From contig NC_085085.1 in assembly GCF_963422355.1 (NCBI RefSeq), positions 7,541,733-7,605,732 of the forward strand: a stretch of 64,000 nucleotides of DNA, read 5' to 3'. Below, in pieces: positions 1 through 13,000 of the stretch. Every line of letters starts with the position of its first letter. The stretch's first letter is position 1. The notes beneath the pieces are model-generated. The model did not search any database and had not been told where the DNA came from. It saw only the letters and a list, made by a program, of their open reading frames with translations. The position numbers and the translations under genes are program-made. The stretch is from Corticium candelabrum (lineage: Eukaryota > Porifera > Homoscleromorpha > Homosclerophorida > Plakinidae).

Positions 1-1470
1 ACTTTTTCTGGGCAAGGCAGTGGATACGTGTCAACTTTTATACATTGGTTTATGGTGATCTTGTAGTCTTTGCACAACCGAACAGTGTTGTCTTTTTTCC
101 GAATACACACTAGAGGAGTTGCCCATTCACTTTTACAGTACTAAACTTTTCCAAGGTGCCTTCATGTTTTATGTGTGACAGCTCTTGTTCCATCGCTTCG
201 TGCATGGCATATGAAACTGTTCTGTGTTTATAAAACTTGGGAGATGCATCCTGTCTAAGATTTATTGATGCTATGTCTGTCATCATACCCAATCCTGGCT
301 CAAAAACCTTTGCATGCCTTGCCATTGTACTTTGTAGTGCGGTGTGCTGATCCACCTTCAGAGAATGTATGTCGTGCCAATCCAGTTGTATTTCAGACAG
401 CCAATTCTGCCCGAGTAAGGCTGGTCCAGTACTTTCAACAATAAGAAGTGGAAAAACCTATTTCTGATTCCTGTGTACCACCTCTACCTGGACTTCTCCA
501 CATGTTAGAATCAGCTGTCCCTTATAGGTGCATCATACACCATGAGCTTGTTCCATTTTCATAAGTAGTTGCAACCTTTTCCACTGCTGTAATGGCATGA
601 GGAGACACTAGCTCTGTATCCACTTCCATTGTGACATCCCGTCCACCTAACTTCAGTTGTGCTTTAATGGGCGGTGTACGACTATTGTCGATTGTTGGAA
701 CTTCTTCCGTTGTTGCTGCTTGTGATATACCTGGTTGTATCAAAGGGGGAAGATCTTATCTAGTTGGAGCGACACACGTCTGCCAAATGCTCCTTCTTAC
801 CACAAGAGTTACACCTTGTTTCTCTAAGTTTGCATTCGGGTGCCAAATGTGTCCCACTGCCACAATGATAACAGATTTGTCTTGCTGGTTTGCTTTGTAC
901 TGGTTCCCATTGCTCTGTTTTGTGTATTTCTTTCGGTGTCATCAGGGTTGACTATCCAGTCATTTGCAGTGTGGCCTTAGTTTCCATTGACAAAGCAATT
1001 TCCAATGTTTTTTGTACGGAATCTTATACTCTGTAAGTAAACACTTCTGTATGTGACTCGACTGCAATCCACAAACTAATCTGTCTCACAATGCATCATC
1101 CAGAAAACTGTCAAACTCGCAGTGTTGTGTTAGCTTTCATACAGCTGCTACATATTGGCTGATACTCTCATCCGGGCTTGATTTTGTTTGTTGAATTGGA
1201 AACGTTCCGCTATAACAAGCGGTTTTGGCCCAAATTAGCGAAGAAAACTGTCACAATCTCATCAAGTGAAAGAGTGCTCGGCTTGGTAGGCACAATGAGA
1301 CTTCTCAGCGATCCATAGGTTTTGCTTCCTATGAGCAAAAGCAAGGTGGCAGCACGTGTGTCTTCCTTGACGTTATTTGCCAAACAGAATTGCTCCACGT
1401 GCTCTACGTAGGTGGGCCAGTCTTCCTTGTTTGCTTTAAAAGTTGACACTGATCTCACGAAAGCATCCCA
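1..1470 (-). pseudogene. Ty3-like gag-pol retrotransposon remnant, cut by the window edge
   Basis: Read on the minus strand, four pieces follow in gag-to-pol order but in different frames. A gag-like piece lies at 1458-1210. A double zinc knuckle lies at 942-760, with two C-x2-C-x4-H-x4-C boxes (CYHCGSGTHLAPEC and CNSCGKKEHLADVC). An aspartic-protease-like piece lies at 743-522, and the start of a reverse transcriptase leader at 355-110. The protease active site appears as DTE in VDTELV where DTG would be expected. The frames are broken by stops and shifts, so this is a dead copy. Its polymerase continues off the left edge. No LTR could be recognised on the right side. It is a different copy from the element at 32.0-36.2 kb. 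Confidence 0.75.
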
Positions 1471-1559
1471 TCCCCGTTGTCACTGTGGTATCTTGGAACG
1501 TAAGACGTAGACAGAGTGTAGTTACCACGTACTATATTGCTACTGCGCAAGTGCAACGC

Positions 1560-2107
1560 ATTCCACTATACTACAATTTATTAGACACAAACTTCTACAT
1601 ACAGAACACTAAAAGTTAAAAATGACAGTTCAAGTCAGTAGAATCACGGTCACAAGTTTAGACAATGCGTAAATAGTAGTTCTAGATCAATTCTAATGAA
1701 CAGCAACTGACTGACTGACTGACAAAAATCATTTACTAGACACAAACTTCTACTTACAGAACATTAAAAGTTAAAACTATGCACAAATACTGTAGTAGGT
1801 CTGATCAATTTAATAAAGAACACTTTTAATGGCTGACTGACTGACATCGTTTATTAGACACGAACATCTATGTACAGAACACTAAAAGTTAAAGATATTT
1901 ATCCATGACAGTTCAAGTCAGTAGAATCACGGTCACAGCAAAGTACAAGTTAAAACTGTGCACAACTAGTAGTTCTACATCAATTCTAATGTGCAGCGCC
2001 TTGAATGACTGGCTGACAGACTGACAATCATTTATTAGACACAAACTTCTACGTACAGAGTACAGTGTGTAAAAGTTCAAGTCAGTAGAATCATGGTCAC
2101 AGACTGA

Positions 2108-2181
<74 letters not shown>

Positions 2182-2335
2182 TGCTGGCTGACTGACTGAC
2201 ATTTATTATACACAAATCTCTACGTACAAACACTAAAAGTAAAAATATTATCCATTACAGTTCAAGTCAGTGGAATCGCGGTTACAGCAAACTATAATAT
2301 AAAACTATACGCATGCAAATAGTAGTTGAAGATCA
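1560..2335. repeat. Degenerate tandem array, five units of about 120-180 bp, with a (CTGG)n tract
   Basis: A block beginning TTTATTAGACACAAACTTC recurs near 1567, 1729, 1848, 2028 and 2200. Each copy is followed by AGAACACTAAAAGTTAAA and later by AGTTCAAGTCAGTRGAATC and GATCAATTCTAATG. Units end in short (CTGA)n runs, and the last one carries a (CTGG)n run at about 2105-2190. The array lies just upstream (minus-strand sense) of the Ty3-like remnant. It could belong to that element's LTR or leader, or be an independent minisatellite. Confidence 0.7.
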
Positions 2336-2570
2336 ATTCTAATGACAGTGCCGTGACTGGCACTCTCCAGCATAAATTCTTTCTCTTCTGTTGGAAGAAG
2401 ACGTGACAACTTGTGTAGAATGACACTTGCATTTGATCTCTGTAGAAGAACAGAGAATCTCTTCCTCCAGTAACAACGAAACTCGGCTTTGTTGCAGCAA
2501 CCTTCAATGTCTCTAGATCTCTTTGCCAAAGTATTAAGATATTTTGACTGAGTGACAAATACAAAGACAT
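2292..2570 (-). other. Stretch with overlapping minus-strand ORFs, coding status unclear
   Basis: Two overlapping minus-strand frames of 74 and 92 codons cover this stretch. One contains a basic, helix-compatible run (YWRKRFSVLLQRSNASVIL) that could be a terminal exon. I recognise no domain, and no splice acceptor stands out. From 2571 to 2846 nothing else is visible apart from a pyrimidine-rich AG near 2787 that might be a splice acceptor. Confidence 0.15.
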
Positions 2571-2846
2571 GTCAGAAACATGTATTGGCTAGCAAGTGAA
2601 GAATATAATATAGCCAAAGCGTAGGTAGTAATTTGTTCTCTTATAGTGTCACCCTTAAGTAATACGACAGACACCACAAGCAGGCGGACAACATGGTAGA
2701 CAGGCAAACAGTTGGTTACTGTTTTAGATTATTACCAAGTGTCTTTGCTAATTTTTTCTTGGTGCCGCAGTTAGCTAAATGGCACCATTGAAGGATATTT
2801 ACATTCTGAAATGGACTTGCTAACTATGGTTGTTATTTTGTGTTAG

Positions 2847-3748
2847 ATGATGACACTATTAATGACAAACTAAAGAAGTCCAGAGGTTCATTTTGCAAAC
2901 ATGGACCTCAGGCAACAAGTCACCATCCATCTCAAGAATTAATTTTGAAAACAAACAGCAAGTCAGAAATGACAGAAGACATAACTGAAAGTAAAGAGCA
3001 AAGCTCAAGGGCAAGTCACATGAATTCAAAACCAGTTAGTGAATATAAGGAGAGCCAGGCAAGTGGCTCACTACGTAGCCAGAGAGCTGCTTTATTTGAT
3101 CTTGTAGATCAAACTGCCAGATCAGTTGTTGATGAAAGCAGGAAAGCATCACAATTTTCACCTTTAGCAAATGAGCCAAAACTAATCAAAGGATCAGCTG
3201 ACAGAGAACAACCAGAGAGAGATATAGTGAGATGTAAATCAGTTGATAATGTCGTAACTGGCAATGAAGCCTTTCAACAGAAAGCTATCGGTGCCATTGA
3301 TCCTGTAAAACAACAAGTACTTGAAGCAGGTTATATCAAGACAAGAGGAAATCAAACGCCATCTCAAGTAGGACAGCAAGCGACGGACACCAGGTTTCTT
3401 TTTAATTCTCTGACGCAAGAGAAGCATGCTTCACATATTGATCGACGACTAAAGAAGAGCCTTCTGGTTCACACTTCAAGGATGTCACAGACACTAGCTG
3501 TGGAAGTATTACAATTTGAAACTTTACACTTTCTTCACTAATTGTACTGTTTCTTCTTTATTTCTGTATGTGTTGTTTTGCACTTCAGAATGTGGATAGT
3601 GAATATGAAGGTGCTGAAATGATGAGGCAAAGCTGTATTGTAAACAAGGTATGTAAATATGGCACATGTGATCAGTGTGTTGTTGATTTTTTTTGTGTAG
3701 GCAATCTGTAAAGTAATGGAAGGTTTGCTGTTTTCTGTTACACAAAAG
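2847..3748 (+). CDS. N-terminal exons of the RasGEF gene (hydrophilic region)
   Basis: The first exon gives about 220 codons rich in Ser, Lys, Gln and Glu with no recognised fold. It probably is a disordered regulatory arm. Two short in-phase exons follow ([20 protein letters not shown] and [16 protein letters not shown]), each with a clear AG acceptor and a GTATG or GTATC donor. The last one ends in phase 0, which matches the open frame of the exon at 12694. Joining these to the downstream RasGEF exons rests on strand, order and phase only. A separate upstream gene remains possible. The long ORF runs past the proposed donor at 3506 to a stop at 3539-3541. Confidence 0.55.
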
Positions 3749-6700
3749 GTATCTATTAAATTTGTAGTCACGGTCATTCATTCTTGTACTGAATTGTTTG
3801 TGTGTATGTTGGTTGCATACTATAGCTTAGGCCAGACCAACTAAATTTCTTGATTATTGGATTTGCCGGTCGGGTTTTAATAAAAATAGAATTTTGATGT
3901 GTGCACATGCGGTTACTTTTTTGTGGAAGGCTTTGTATTGCAAATTAGTGACTGCACCGGTGTAAACAGCATGTGTTTGTGCATCTCCTTCTGCATTTCA
4001 CTTGTCTCTTTACAGCACTTGTTTCTGTGTCTGTTTCCGCATTTTGTTGGCTTTTTCATGGTACTTGTGTTCCTGCTCTGTTTCCACTCCTGCTTATCCT
4101 TTTAGTTCACAGCTTTCGCTTCTGTGTCTGTTTTTGCGTTTCACTGGCTCTTTCACAATGGATCAGTCTTGTCTCTTTTGGAAGTGCTCCTTTTTAGCGC
4201 CATTTCTTGGCTGTTAAGCACATGGCTACCGTATTCCCTCACATAAAGGTGCGTGCGCTTATAAGTGAACTGAATAAGCGCATGCGCCTATACCTCGAGT
4301 ACAAGCGCATGCGCTTTTAGGCGAGGGATAATCGTGTTCGGACAGCATCTGTACATGCGACATGCATTGCAAGTCCTATTCCCTTGAATTTAAGCGTCAG
4401 CTTCTCGACTCTCTGAAAGTAAACGACGGAAATGTTTCAAAAACAGCAAAGCAGTACGGAGTCCATCGAAAAGTTGTGCAGAGGTGGCGACAGCAAGAGA
4501 GCAGGCTTGATGAAGCATCCGAGAGGCGAGACGTCCCTACACGCAAAAGAAGACGACCATTGCGAACCAAAAGCTCGCACGGAAGACATCCTGAGTTAGA
4601 AAAATCGCTCATGGAATGGATCAAAGCTAGAAGAGAGGAGCGAATAACAGTTAATGGTTCTGACGTACAATCAAAAGCACTGGAATTGTACAAAACGCTT
4701 AATGGAGTTTCTCCCGAAGGACAGTTCAAGGCGTCGAAAGGATGGCTTTGCAGGTTTTTGAAACGAAACGATTTGTGCACACGCGTCATTACGTCTGAGG
4801 GCCAAAAAATCCCTATTGATGCTCCCGATTTGGCAAAGAAATTCATGGATGAATGCCCAGTTTCCCTCGCAGAGAGAGACTACCCAATGTTTGCAATTGG
4901 GAATATGGACGAGACTCCCATGTGGTTCGACATGCCCTCAAACCGAAGCATTGATTTTAGAGGGGTGAAAACTGTTTTATCGAAAACGACAGGGAAAGAA
5001 AAAATGAGATACACTGTTGCTTTGGCCGCCCTTGCTGACGGAAGTAAGCTTCCTCCTATGCTGATTTTTCGTGGACTGAAGAATGTTCCGAAAGTTCAAT
5101 TTCCCTCTGGTGTTGTGGTCCAGGTTTCGAAAGGCGGCTCAATGAACACGGAGCTTCTAGACTACTGGTTGCAAAATGTTTGGAAGCGCCGAAAGAATTC
5201 CATCTTTCGTCAACCAGCTGTTTTGGTTCTTGATCGTCACGCCAGTCATCTGCATGCTCGAATTCAAAATCATTTGATTCGAGAACATCAAACTAGAGCC
5301 ATTTACGTCCCAGCCGGAATGACGCCACTACTGCAGCCGTGTGATTTGTCTTGGAACAAGCCATTCAAAGACGTGATGAGGAAGAAATGGAAGGATTGGC
5401 TAGCCGATGGGATTAGGGAATATACTTGGGCCGGTAACCAAAAATCTGCTTCGTACAAGCAGGTGGCAGAATGGGTGGTTGAATGCTGGAGGTCACTTGA
5501 CGTGGAAATTATAGCAAATTCATTTAGGCAATGCAGCATTGTGCAAAGTTCCGCCAAAGCGATGTTATGCTGCACAGTCGACTGGCTGCAATGTTGGGTG
5601 GAGAAGATGTTAGCGAAGAATTATCGCAGTCTAGCGACTCGGAGTCGGACACTAGCACGTGCACTGATAGCGATGAAGAGACACTTTTAGAAACTGATGA
5701 AGACGACTAGGACCTGTTCTCACTGTATGTTTACTGATGCATTAGCAAATACAAAAATTAAACAAAAAATTTTATACAAACGCATGCGCTTATAAATGAG
5801 TTTTAAAAAGCGTTTACTTCGGCAAGAAAAAATGCACTTTCTCACTTATAAGCGCATGCGCCTTTATGTGAGGGAATACGGTACTGTCACTGCATCAGCT
5901 CATTTGTGTGTCAAACTGCTGTCGTCAACTCATTGTTCTTTTTTCAAATATTGTGCTGTCCCCTTTGGACCTGAGGTTTTATGCTGTCCTACATTTACTT
6001 ATTTTTAGAATGCAAACCGAATTGCTAGTTTTTGTTTAGCTATCATGTATGTGGTCCTTAAGATTTTATAACTGAAGCGTTGTCTAAGGCTAGAAGCATT
6101 GTCTAAAGCTAGACAACAAAAAATTGTACATGCTTAAGTGTCACGTGGTCATGTTTTCTATTTTTGGTTGGTCAGTCAGGTTTTCAAGATCCGAGCATCA
6201 ATAAATTTAGTTGGTCTGGCCTTATCTGTCTGTTTTACATTCTTTCCTTCTGTTAAGTTATGATTCTGTTTGTTGTCAATTAAATTGTTTTAATTGCTTG
6301 AAATTTCTCTATGTGTAGTTTAGATTGTCACTTGGTTACTGCATGTGTGTTGTTTCTGTACCCTTTGTCTGCCACAGGCTTATCAGCTGTTTGCAGAATG
6401 ATGGGTACACTTAATTCCTAACAAAGAGGCCATGGCTTCTAGTTTGCTGTCTGAATAGCATTGATTGCACTGCAGTAAGATTTTCTTTGTTGAGTCATTA
6501 GATACAGTACTTGTTTAAAACTGGGTTTTGTATTTTTTATTAGTTTAGAATACACACTATTGACTTCTCAGTTTATTTGTAGAAGCTTTCTCAAACTATA
6601 CATGCATATACCACTAGCAGAAAGACCCAACATTGCTCAGTAAATATTGGACAGGTGTGACACACCATGCCCTATTGCATCAAAATTAGGCTGACCTGTT

Positions 6701-9700
6701 TCACTCGAGTGTAGCTTCCAAATGTCAGAATGCAGACATTGTGTCACTTAATTAAAACCAGACCAGCACTGCCAGATCTTACTACTACAATCAGATGGGC
6801 TCTGTGTTTTACATCAGATGCCAAACGTCAACTCACAGGTTTGTCATGCCACTAACTAAGCAGCAATAGTCTCAGATTAACCCCGCCTTCAACATTCCAG
6901 CAGGGAAAAGTCTGGTGAGGTTTCTTTGATCTTGCCATGTTGCCGCATCATCAAATTCTGGTGAACTAAAGACCCTATAAATGTTATAAAGAGGCATAAT
7001 AATATTACTGCTTCTATTGGTAGTGGTTGCTGCTGGGTGTTTACAAGATGTAGTCATCGATGCTATCTTTAGGCAAGCCACGAAAGAACGTTTCATGGTC
7101 TATCGTGAGGTTAGTTCTTGTCATAAACTGTCGTTGAAATTGATTATCACTTACTGGCAACTAGCATGTACGCGTTTGGCTAAAAGCAGGGTAGTCCAGT
7201 GAGAAGCTAGGCTATATGGCAAGTGCGAACTAAGTGAGTAATGAGGTAGAGGTCACACCAGGTGTGCTTAAGAGCTGTCAGTTGGACCATGTTACACCAG
7301 TTATCTTAAGTGGTTCCAGTTGCTGATCAGTTGGTCTTAACAAGATAATTGAAAATGACCATTGCTCCATTCCTTGTATCCTTCCGTTTCCTGTCTAGGA
7401 AGGACTTAGATAATTTGATAAACAGAAATGCCAGACCTAGCGGTTTCAAGCGATCACCCCCAAAGTCCAAAAAACAGCGAAGATATTGAAGATTTTTAAA
7501 GTTTACAGTTATCGGGAACAGACAGTGGTGCTCTGCATGTGTCATTGCTCAGATCACGGTCAGTTTGTGTTTGCCCTGTTTCAGGTGTACTTTTGAGAAT
7601 CTAAGAGATGACAATAGTTGCAGTGTGGGGAAATTATCAGATCCTGGTATCCCGGGAACTTACAAACATGGAACTGATACCTCAGAACACACATGAGGAG
7701 GTGGAGACACTGGTGTATTGTAACAGTCAGAATGAGGCTCAGATACGTTAGAACGAGCAACTTCCACAATATTACGTATGTAGACTTCAACCTAGTCTGA
7801 CATGGCCCATCCTATTCTAGCTAAACAGTAGATTTCATCACCTTAATTGCATTTCGTAGAACACATTAGACAGTCAGTTATCAATGACTGTCTTCAGAGT
7901 CACAAGGGAACTCATTCAGAGCCTGAGGAGACATCCGCACCTGCTTTTGTCAGTAGCGTTTTTTGCAGATATTCTAGAATGCCATCACCAAGCTTGTAAA
8001 CTTGCGTTTACATTGTGTTTAGCAGAGTCATTGAAGTAGTTACGCTAATTCAATTTCCTATTTTTCCAATAGACAGCCCAAGCTGACAAAAGTCCAGTCC
8101 TCACTCCACAATTCCCACACTGCACCTACTATATTGTTGGAATGGACTTTTAGTTCCCCACTGGAATGTTGAGGGCGGGGTTAAGGTCTAGCTATAAGAG
8201 CATCCTTGTTATTAATTTTGGTTTCTTGACCTCAAAGGGTCCCTTTAAAAGCATTTCCCCATAAACCAAAATGGTCAGTTGCATTGAGGTGTGGAATGCA
8301 GTCTTCATGCATGGTTTTGTGGCGATTGGCCCAATAGTTTGGTGTGATTAATGTTACAGACGACAGACAGACAGACAGACAGATTAGTTTAGTTGATGAA
8401 CACTACTAGTAATTGGACAGTACCCTGCATTGTGAAATGTATCGTAGATAAAAGTTCAAATATATGTGATTGACGGACAGACAGACAGATATCTTATTTG
8501 AACGCTTACTCTACCGATAATAAGCGCTAACTTTATGCAAAACAATAACAGTCAATGGACAGACAGACAAACAGACAGACAGACAGATTGTTATATTTGA
8601 ACTCTTACTCTACCAATAACAATCGCTAACTTTACGTATGGATAAGAATAACAGTCAATGAACAAAATGTTGAACGTCTTTATCATACAGAAAATCATCA
8701 ATATCGCACTTAGACAACTTCGACAACTTTTCAAAAAATCACACGAGAGTTGCAAGACTGTACAAGTACACTAGACAGACAGACAGACAGACAGACAGAC
8801 CTGGATGAATGAATGTAGCTCTTGCAACCTATAGTTTCTGCAAAGTAGAAGTCATCAACAGAAGAGGACAACATCTTTTTGACATTTTTAGCGGTTATTT
8901 CTGCTTTTGTCAGTTGCGTCAGTCCAATTTGGTTGTATGATGCCTTCCTTTTTGGTATAAAATTTTTTGTTGAGTGAGTTGCTTTTCATTGTTTATTGTT
9001 TCTGTGGCTTATGTTCTTTGTTGTGATCGAGTTTGCATTTTGTCTTTACTGTTGTGGCTTGAGCGTCTGGGATTATTGCATCCTTTTCCAGATGCTTTTG
9101 TCATCATTATGTCTTAGTCTTAATCTTGTCGTCTATGTTGTGAGTTCAGCATCTGACACATTGATTATTACAACGTTGCCTTGCCCTCGTCGCCTAGTAT
9201 GTTTACTCTGGATTTTAGTATCATCATCTCTTCTTTGTTTTCATCTTGTCATCCATCTTGTGATTTTTCATCTGCTATTATTGCAGCTTTACCTTGGCCT
9301 GTAGCTTATTGCATCTTGTGCAGATTCCGTTGTTGCCATCTTCTTGGCCTTTTTTGAATTCTGATGTTATCGGTTCTTTTGACTTTTTTATCTTGTACGT
9401 ACCTTTAGAGTCTGGTCTCTTGTTTTCAGTGTGTAGTTTGTATGTTTCTTAATATCTGTTGGAATTTAGTAATGTACTTTGCAGGATGTTTGAAAATATA
9501 TGCATTGATGGACAGACAGACATACAGACAGAGATATTACTTGTTAAGTTGTGTGTGGACTTGTAAATTTTGTGATTTAGCAGCAATGTATGATAGTTTG
9601 ATGTTGGAAAATATATGACAGACAGACAGATAGACAGACAGACGGATAGATCAGGCTTTTTAGTTTACAAGTCATGAAGGACATTGCATGCTTCTATGAG

Positions 9701-9954
9701 GCAATTGAATCTTTCACAGCAGCACCATTGCATTGCATTTCTGCAGTTGAATCAAAAATCTTTCGTGCCAATGTTTTAGATTCTTTTCTGGCCTTCCAAA
9801 GTTATGTATGTCTGCATGTACATACATACGGACGGAAGCGGGGGTTGGCATGTTATAATATAGGATGCTGCTGGTTGTAGTTTACGCTGTTGTATTGTTG
9901 TATCAAATGCAACACAGGCATGACCTGTTGCTTGCTCCTCTTTTCCAAATAAAA

Positions 9955-10013
<59 letters not shown>

Positions 10014-13000
10014 TATATGTATATACATATGTATGTATGTATGTATGTATGTACAGTCCGCGTCAAAACTAATGACACATTTCCGGTTTACTTGTACTAT
10101 TTTTGGAAAGTTTTCTAGTTTTGCTATTTATTAATTACTACTACTACTATTATTGTTACACTGGCATGCCTGCATACTGTATAACTAGAGACTTGTAGCA
10201 GTGGTGTTTCCTAAGTCACGCCCATGTGATGTGCTAGATCTCATAGATTTATGGCGCTGGCACATTGCATTTATAAGGATACAATTGCCTTACCTAGGCT
10301 TCTATGTTCTTCAGTTTGCTTTCTTACTTACAGAACATGACAAGCAGCCATTCCAGAAATGCTTCCGGCGTTTGTAAGTACATAGATACCAGTATAAAAA
10401 CCACTTGCCACCCGAGGCGATGCGTGCAGTAGATATTACCGTATTTTCTCAAAAGAATGCCACAGCATTTATTCATTTCTAAAGGGCAGACCCTGCGGCG
10501 TTTATCTAAGGGCGGCATTCATCTAAGGGTGGCGTTCATTGAAGGGCGGCGTTCATTGAAGGGCGGCATTTATTTAAGTGCGGCATTCTTTCAATGTCAT
10601 TTCCGTGTACCAAATGCAAACCAGTAGTTCGCAATCTACTGTTAAACTATTCATTATGTATATAGCTAACTTCTACTCACTTTTAACTATACTTCTACTC
10701 ATCATTTATAACTATACTTCTACTCATCATGTATGACTGCTTCTACTCATCATCTCTAACTAGACTTCTACTCATAACTGTATGACTACTTGTACTCATC
10801 ATCTATACCTATCCTTCTAGTTCTACTCATCATCTATAACTACATTAGTTTCTAGTTCTTCTGTGTCTTTCGTTGGAGTGTCTTCCTGCGCCAGAGCATC
10901 AGTTTCTTCTTGTAACAAAGTCATAATCTCTTCAGCAATTGCTGCTAGGCTGTCTTCAGCAACTTCTCTAGCTTTTGTGCAGTGTATCTGGTCATCTTCA
11001 GACCCATTAACAGCTACAGACACACCACAGCATTTGATTAAACGATTTTTTGATGACATCTACCGACAGGGCATCCCAACTCTCCTTGACCCACTGTGTG
11101 GTGGTTATTTTGTCAGGTGGTCTCATTTTGCCTTCCTTCGTGAAGGATTTTTCTCCTGACGCCATCCACTCATCATAACGTTTTCCATATTCAGCTTTGA
11201 AAGGCTTATTCCATGACACATCAGCAGGTTGTACAAGTGAGGTAAGGCCACCAGGAATTACAGCTAAGTCGGTCTTACATTTCTTATCTGCTCTTTCACA
11301 GAAGCCATAATATGATAGTAGTAGGCATTCCAAACTAGAAGTCGCCGACAAAATGCTAATTGACCCCAAACACGTTTGAGCCAATCTAGTGTAAGCTCTT
11401 CGTTCATCCACTTGTTTTTGCTAAGAGCGGTGACGACTCCCAGAAAAAGGTGCTGAATTGGCCGAACACCCTTAAATACTATGTAAGGTTTCAGCTTCTT
11501 TCCATCTGCAGTGGCTGATAGTGTAACAGTAAAACAGCTCTTTTCATGACCGGTAGTTAGGAGCAGAACCGACTTCTTACCACGATCAATAGTAGTCTGA
11601 CCAGGCATTTTCATCCAACATGGAGTTTCGTCTGCGTTTCCAATGGCTCCAAGATCATAACTGTGAATCTTATTCAGTTTACGGATGTGCATCACAAACG
11701 ATACGACTTTGGAGATCATATCAGCTGGCAAATGTTGACTAACGGTTGTCCTGCGCCTGATGGAAAACGAGTGCCTCTCCATGAAGTTCTGTAGCCGTCC
11801 TTGACTGGCTACAAAGTCATCACCATCACCGTTGTTTGGAGACTCTTTCCAAAACTGAAGCGCCTTGATTTGAATTGCTGAACGTGTAACTGTTAGCCTC
11901 ATTTTTCTGTTAAGCTCAATTCACGAAACTAGCTGGTCTTTTGACATCTGGCCCTAACTTGATTTTTCTACCTCTTCCCTACATCTTTTTCGAGTCCCTA
12001 CAGTGTGCCTGAGATTGTCTTGTTTTGCTCTCCACTCATGAACACGGCGCTCGTCTATTTTATGATTGCGTTTAGCCTGCCTGTTTTCGAAGCGATACGC
12101 GTATTCTACTACCTTCAGTTTGAAGGACCTTCAGTTTGAAGGCAGCTTCGTACAAGCGTTTCTTAGGACGCTGCTCCTCAGCTGTGGAAGTCAGCTGATT
12201 TAATTTGGTCAGGCGTCAAGCATACGCGCGGTATACGTAATGAATATCAATTACGTACCCAAGTGTGCTGAGTGTACTGTACCCTGAGGTGTTTATTAAG
12301 GACAGCATTTATTCAAATCAGTAGCTAGACTCTGCAGCGTTCTTTTAAGGGCAGCGTTCTTCAAGGAAATATAGTTATTATTTCAACAACGGACAACTTT
12401 CATGAGTGGCAACATTTTGAATTTTGTTAGTGACTATTTGGCTACTATTTACCATAAAAAAGCATTACTTGCGAGTTGGGGGCAGTGAAGTCGATTTCTA
12501 GGTTTCTATTTTAGACTTGGCTGATGGGCTATTTCTTCATTTTTAATGGAATGCTGTTATATATAAGTCAGTTTTATCAGAAATTACTGCAGCTAGCTTT
12601 AACTGCATGGAGCTATAAGGCGAGGTGCTGTATATAGAACAAGGTACGGTAGTCAAAGTAATTTGAGATTGTTTTGTAATATTATAATTACAGCAAGGAC
12701 ACGTTTGCTTGCTGATGTGGAGGATGATCCTGCATGTGGCCACCATTGAGGAGGTTGCAGTTGATAAACTTACACAACTTAATCAAAATCAGACCAAAAC
12801 TCTAACTGAGAGAATGTTTGTGACTGCCGACTGTTCATGCTTGTCAGGTTTTGTTTTTGCTAATATGCTTGTTACATCTAAAGTAGCTAGTACATACACA
12901 TCAAGCAGATCTAAGATCAGTTGTGCATTTTATGATCAAATAGTAGCAGTTGGCAGTGACTGAATTATGCTTTCTTATTGTGTGTCTTCTGCATACACAC

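Larger units (their letters stand above)
3830..6221. mobile_element. Harbinger-type element (TTA target duplication) split by a nested pogo element
   Basis: The ends are inverted copies: GGCCAGACCAACTAAATTT at 3830 and its complement ending in TTGGTCTGGCC at 6221. The flanks are TTA at 3827-3829 and TTA at 6222-6224, the 3-bp duplication expected of PIF/Harbinger transposons. With the inner pogo element (4229-5881) removed, about 740 bp remain. This has no ORF related to a Harbinger transposase, so it is a non-autonomous copy. It lies in the RasGEF intron after the exon at 3701. Confidence 0.7.

Noticed and set aside
1913..2233. Ser-Gln-Pro-Ala repeat ORF on the minus strand
   Set aside because: Produced by the (CTGG)n and (CTGA)n runs of the tandem array.
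3899..4217. Cys/Phe/Leu-rich ORFs suggesting a small membrane protein
   Set aside because: T-rich non-coding part of the Harbinger-type element; three overlapping frames look equally hydrophobic, so it is composition, not selection.
4397..4846. 149-codon minus-strand ORF
   Set aside because: Antisense to the pogo transposase at 4362.
9865..10134. ORFs with His-Thr or Cys-Val runs
   Set aside because: Produced by the (CA)n tract; the same holds for ORFs at 24845-25087, 25189-25447 and 60588-60776.
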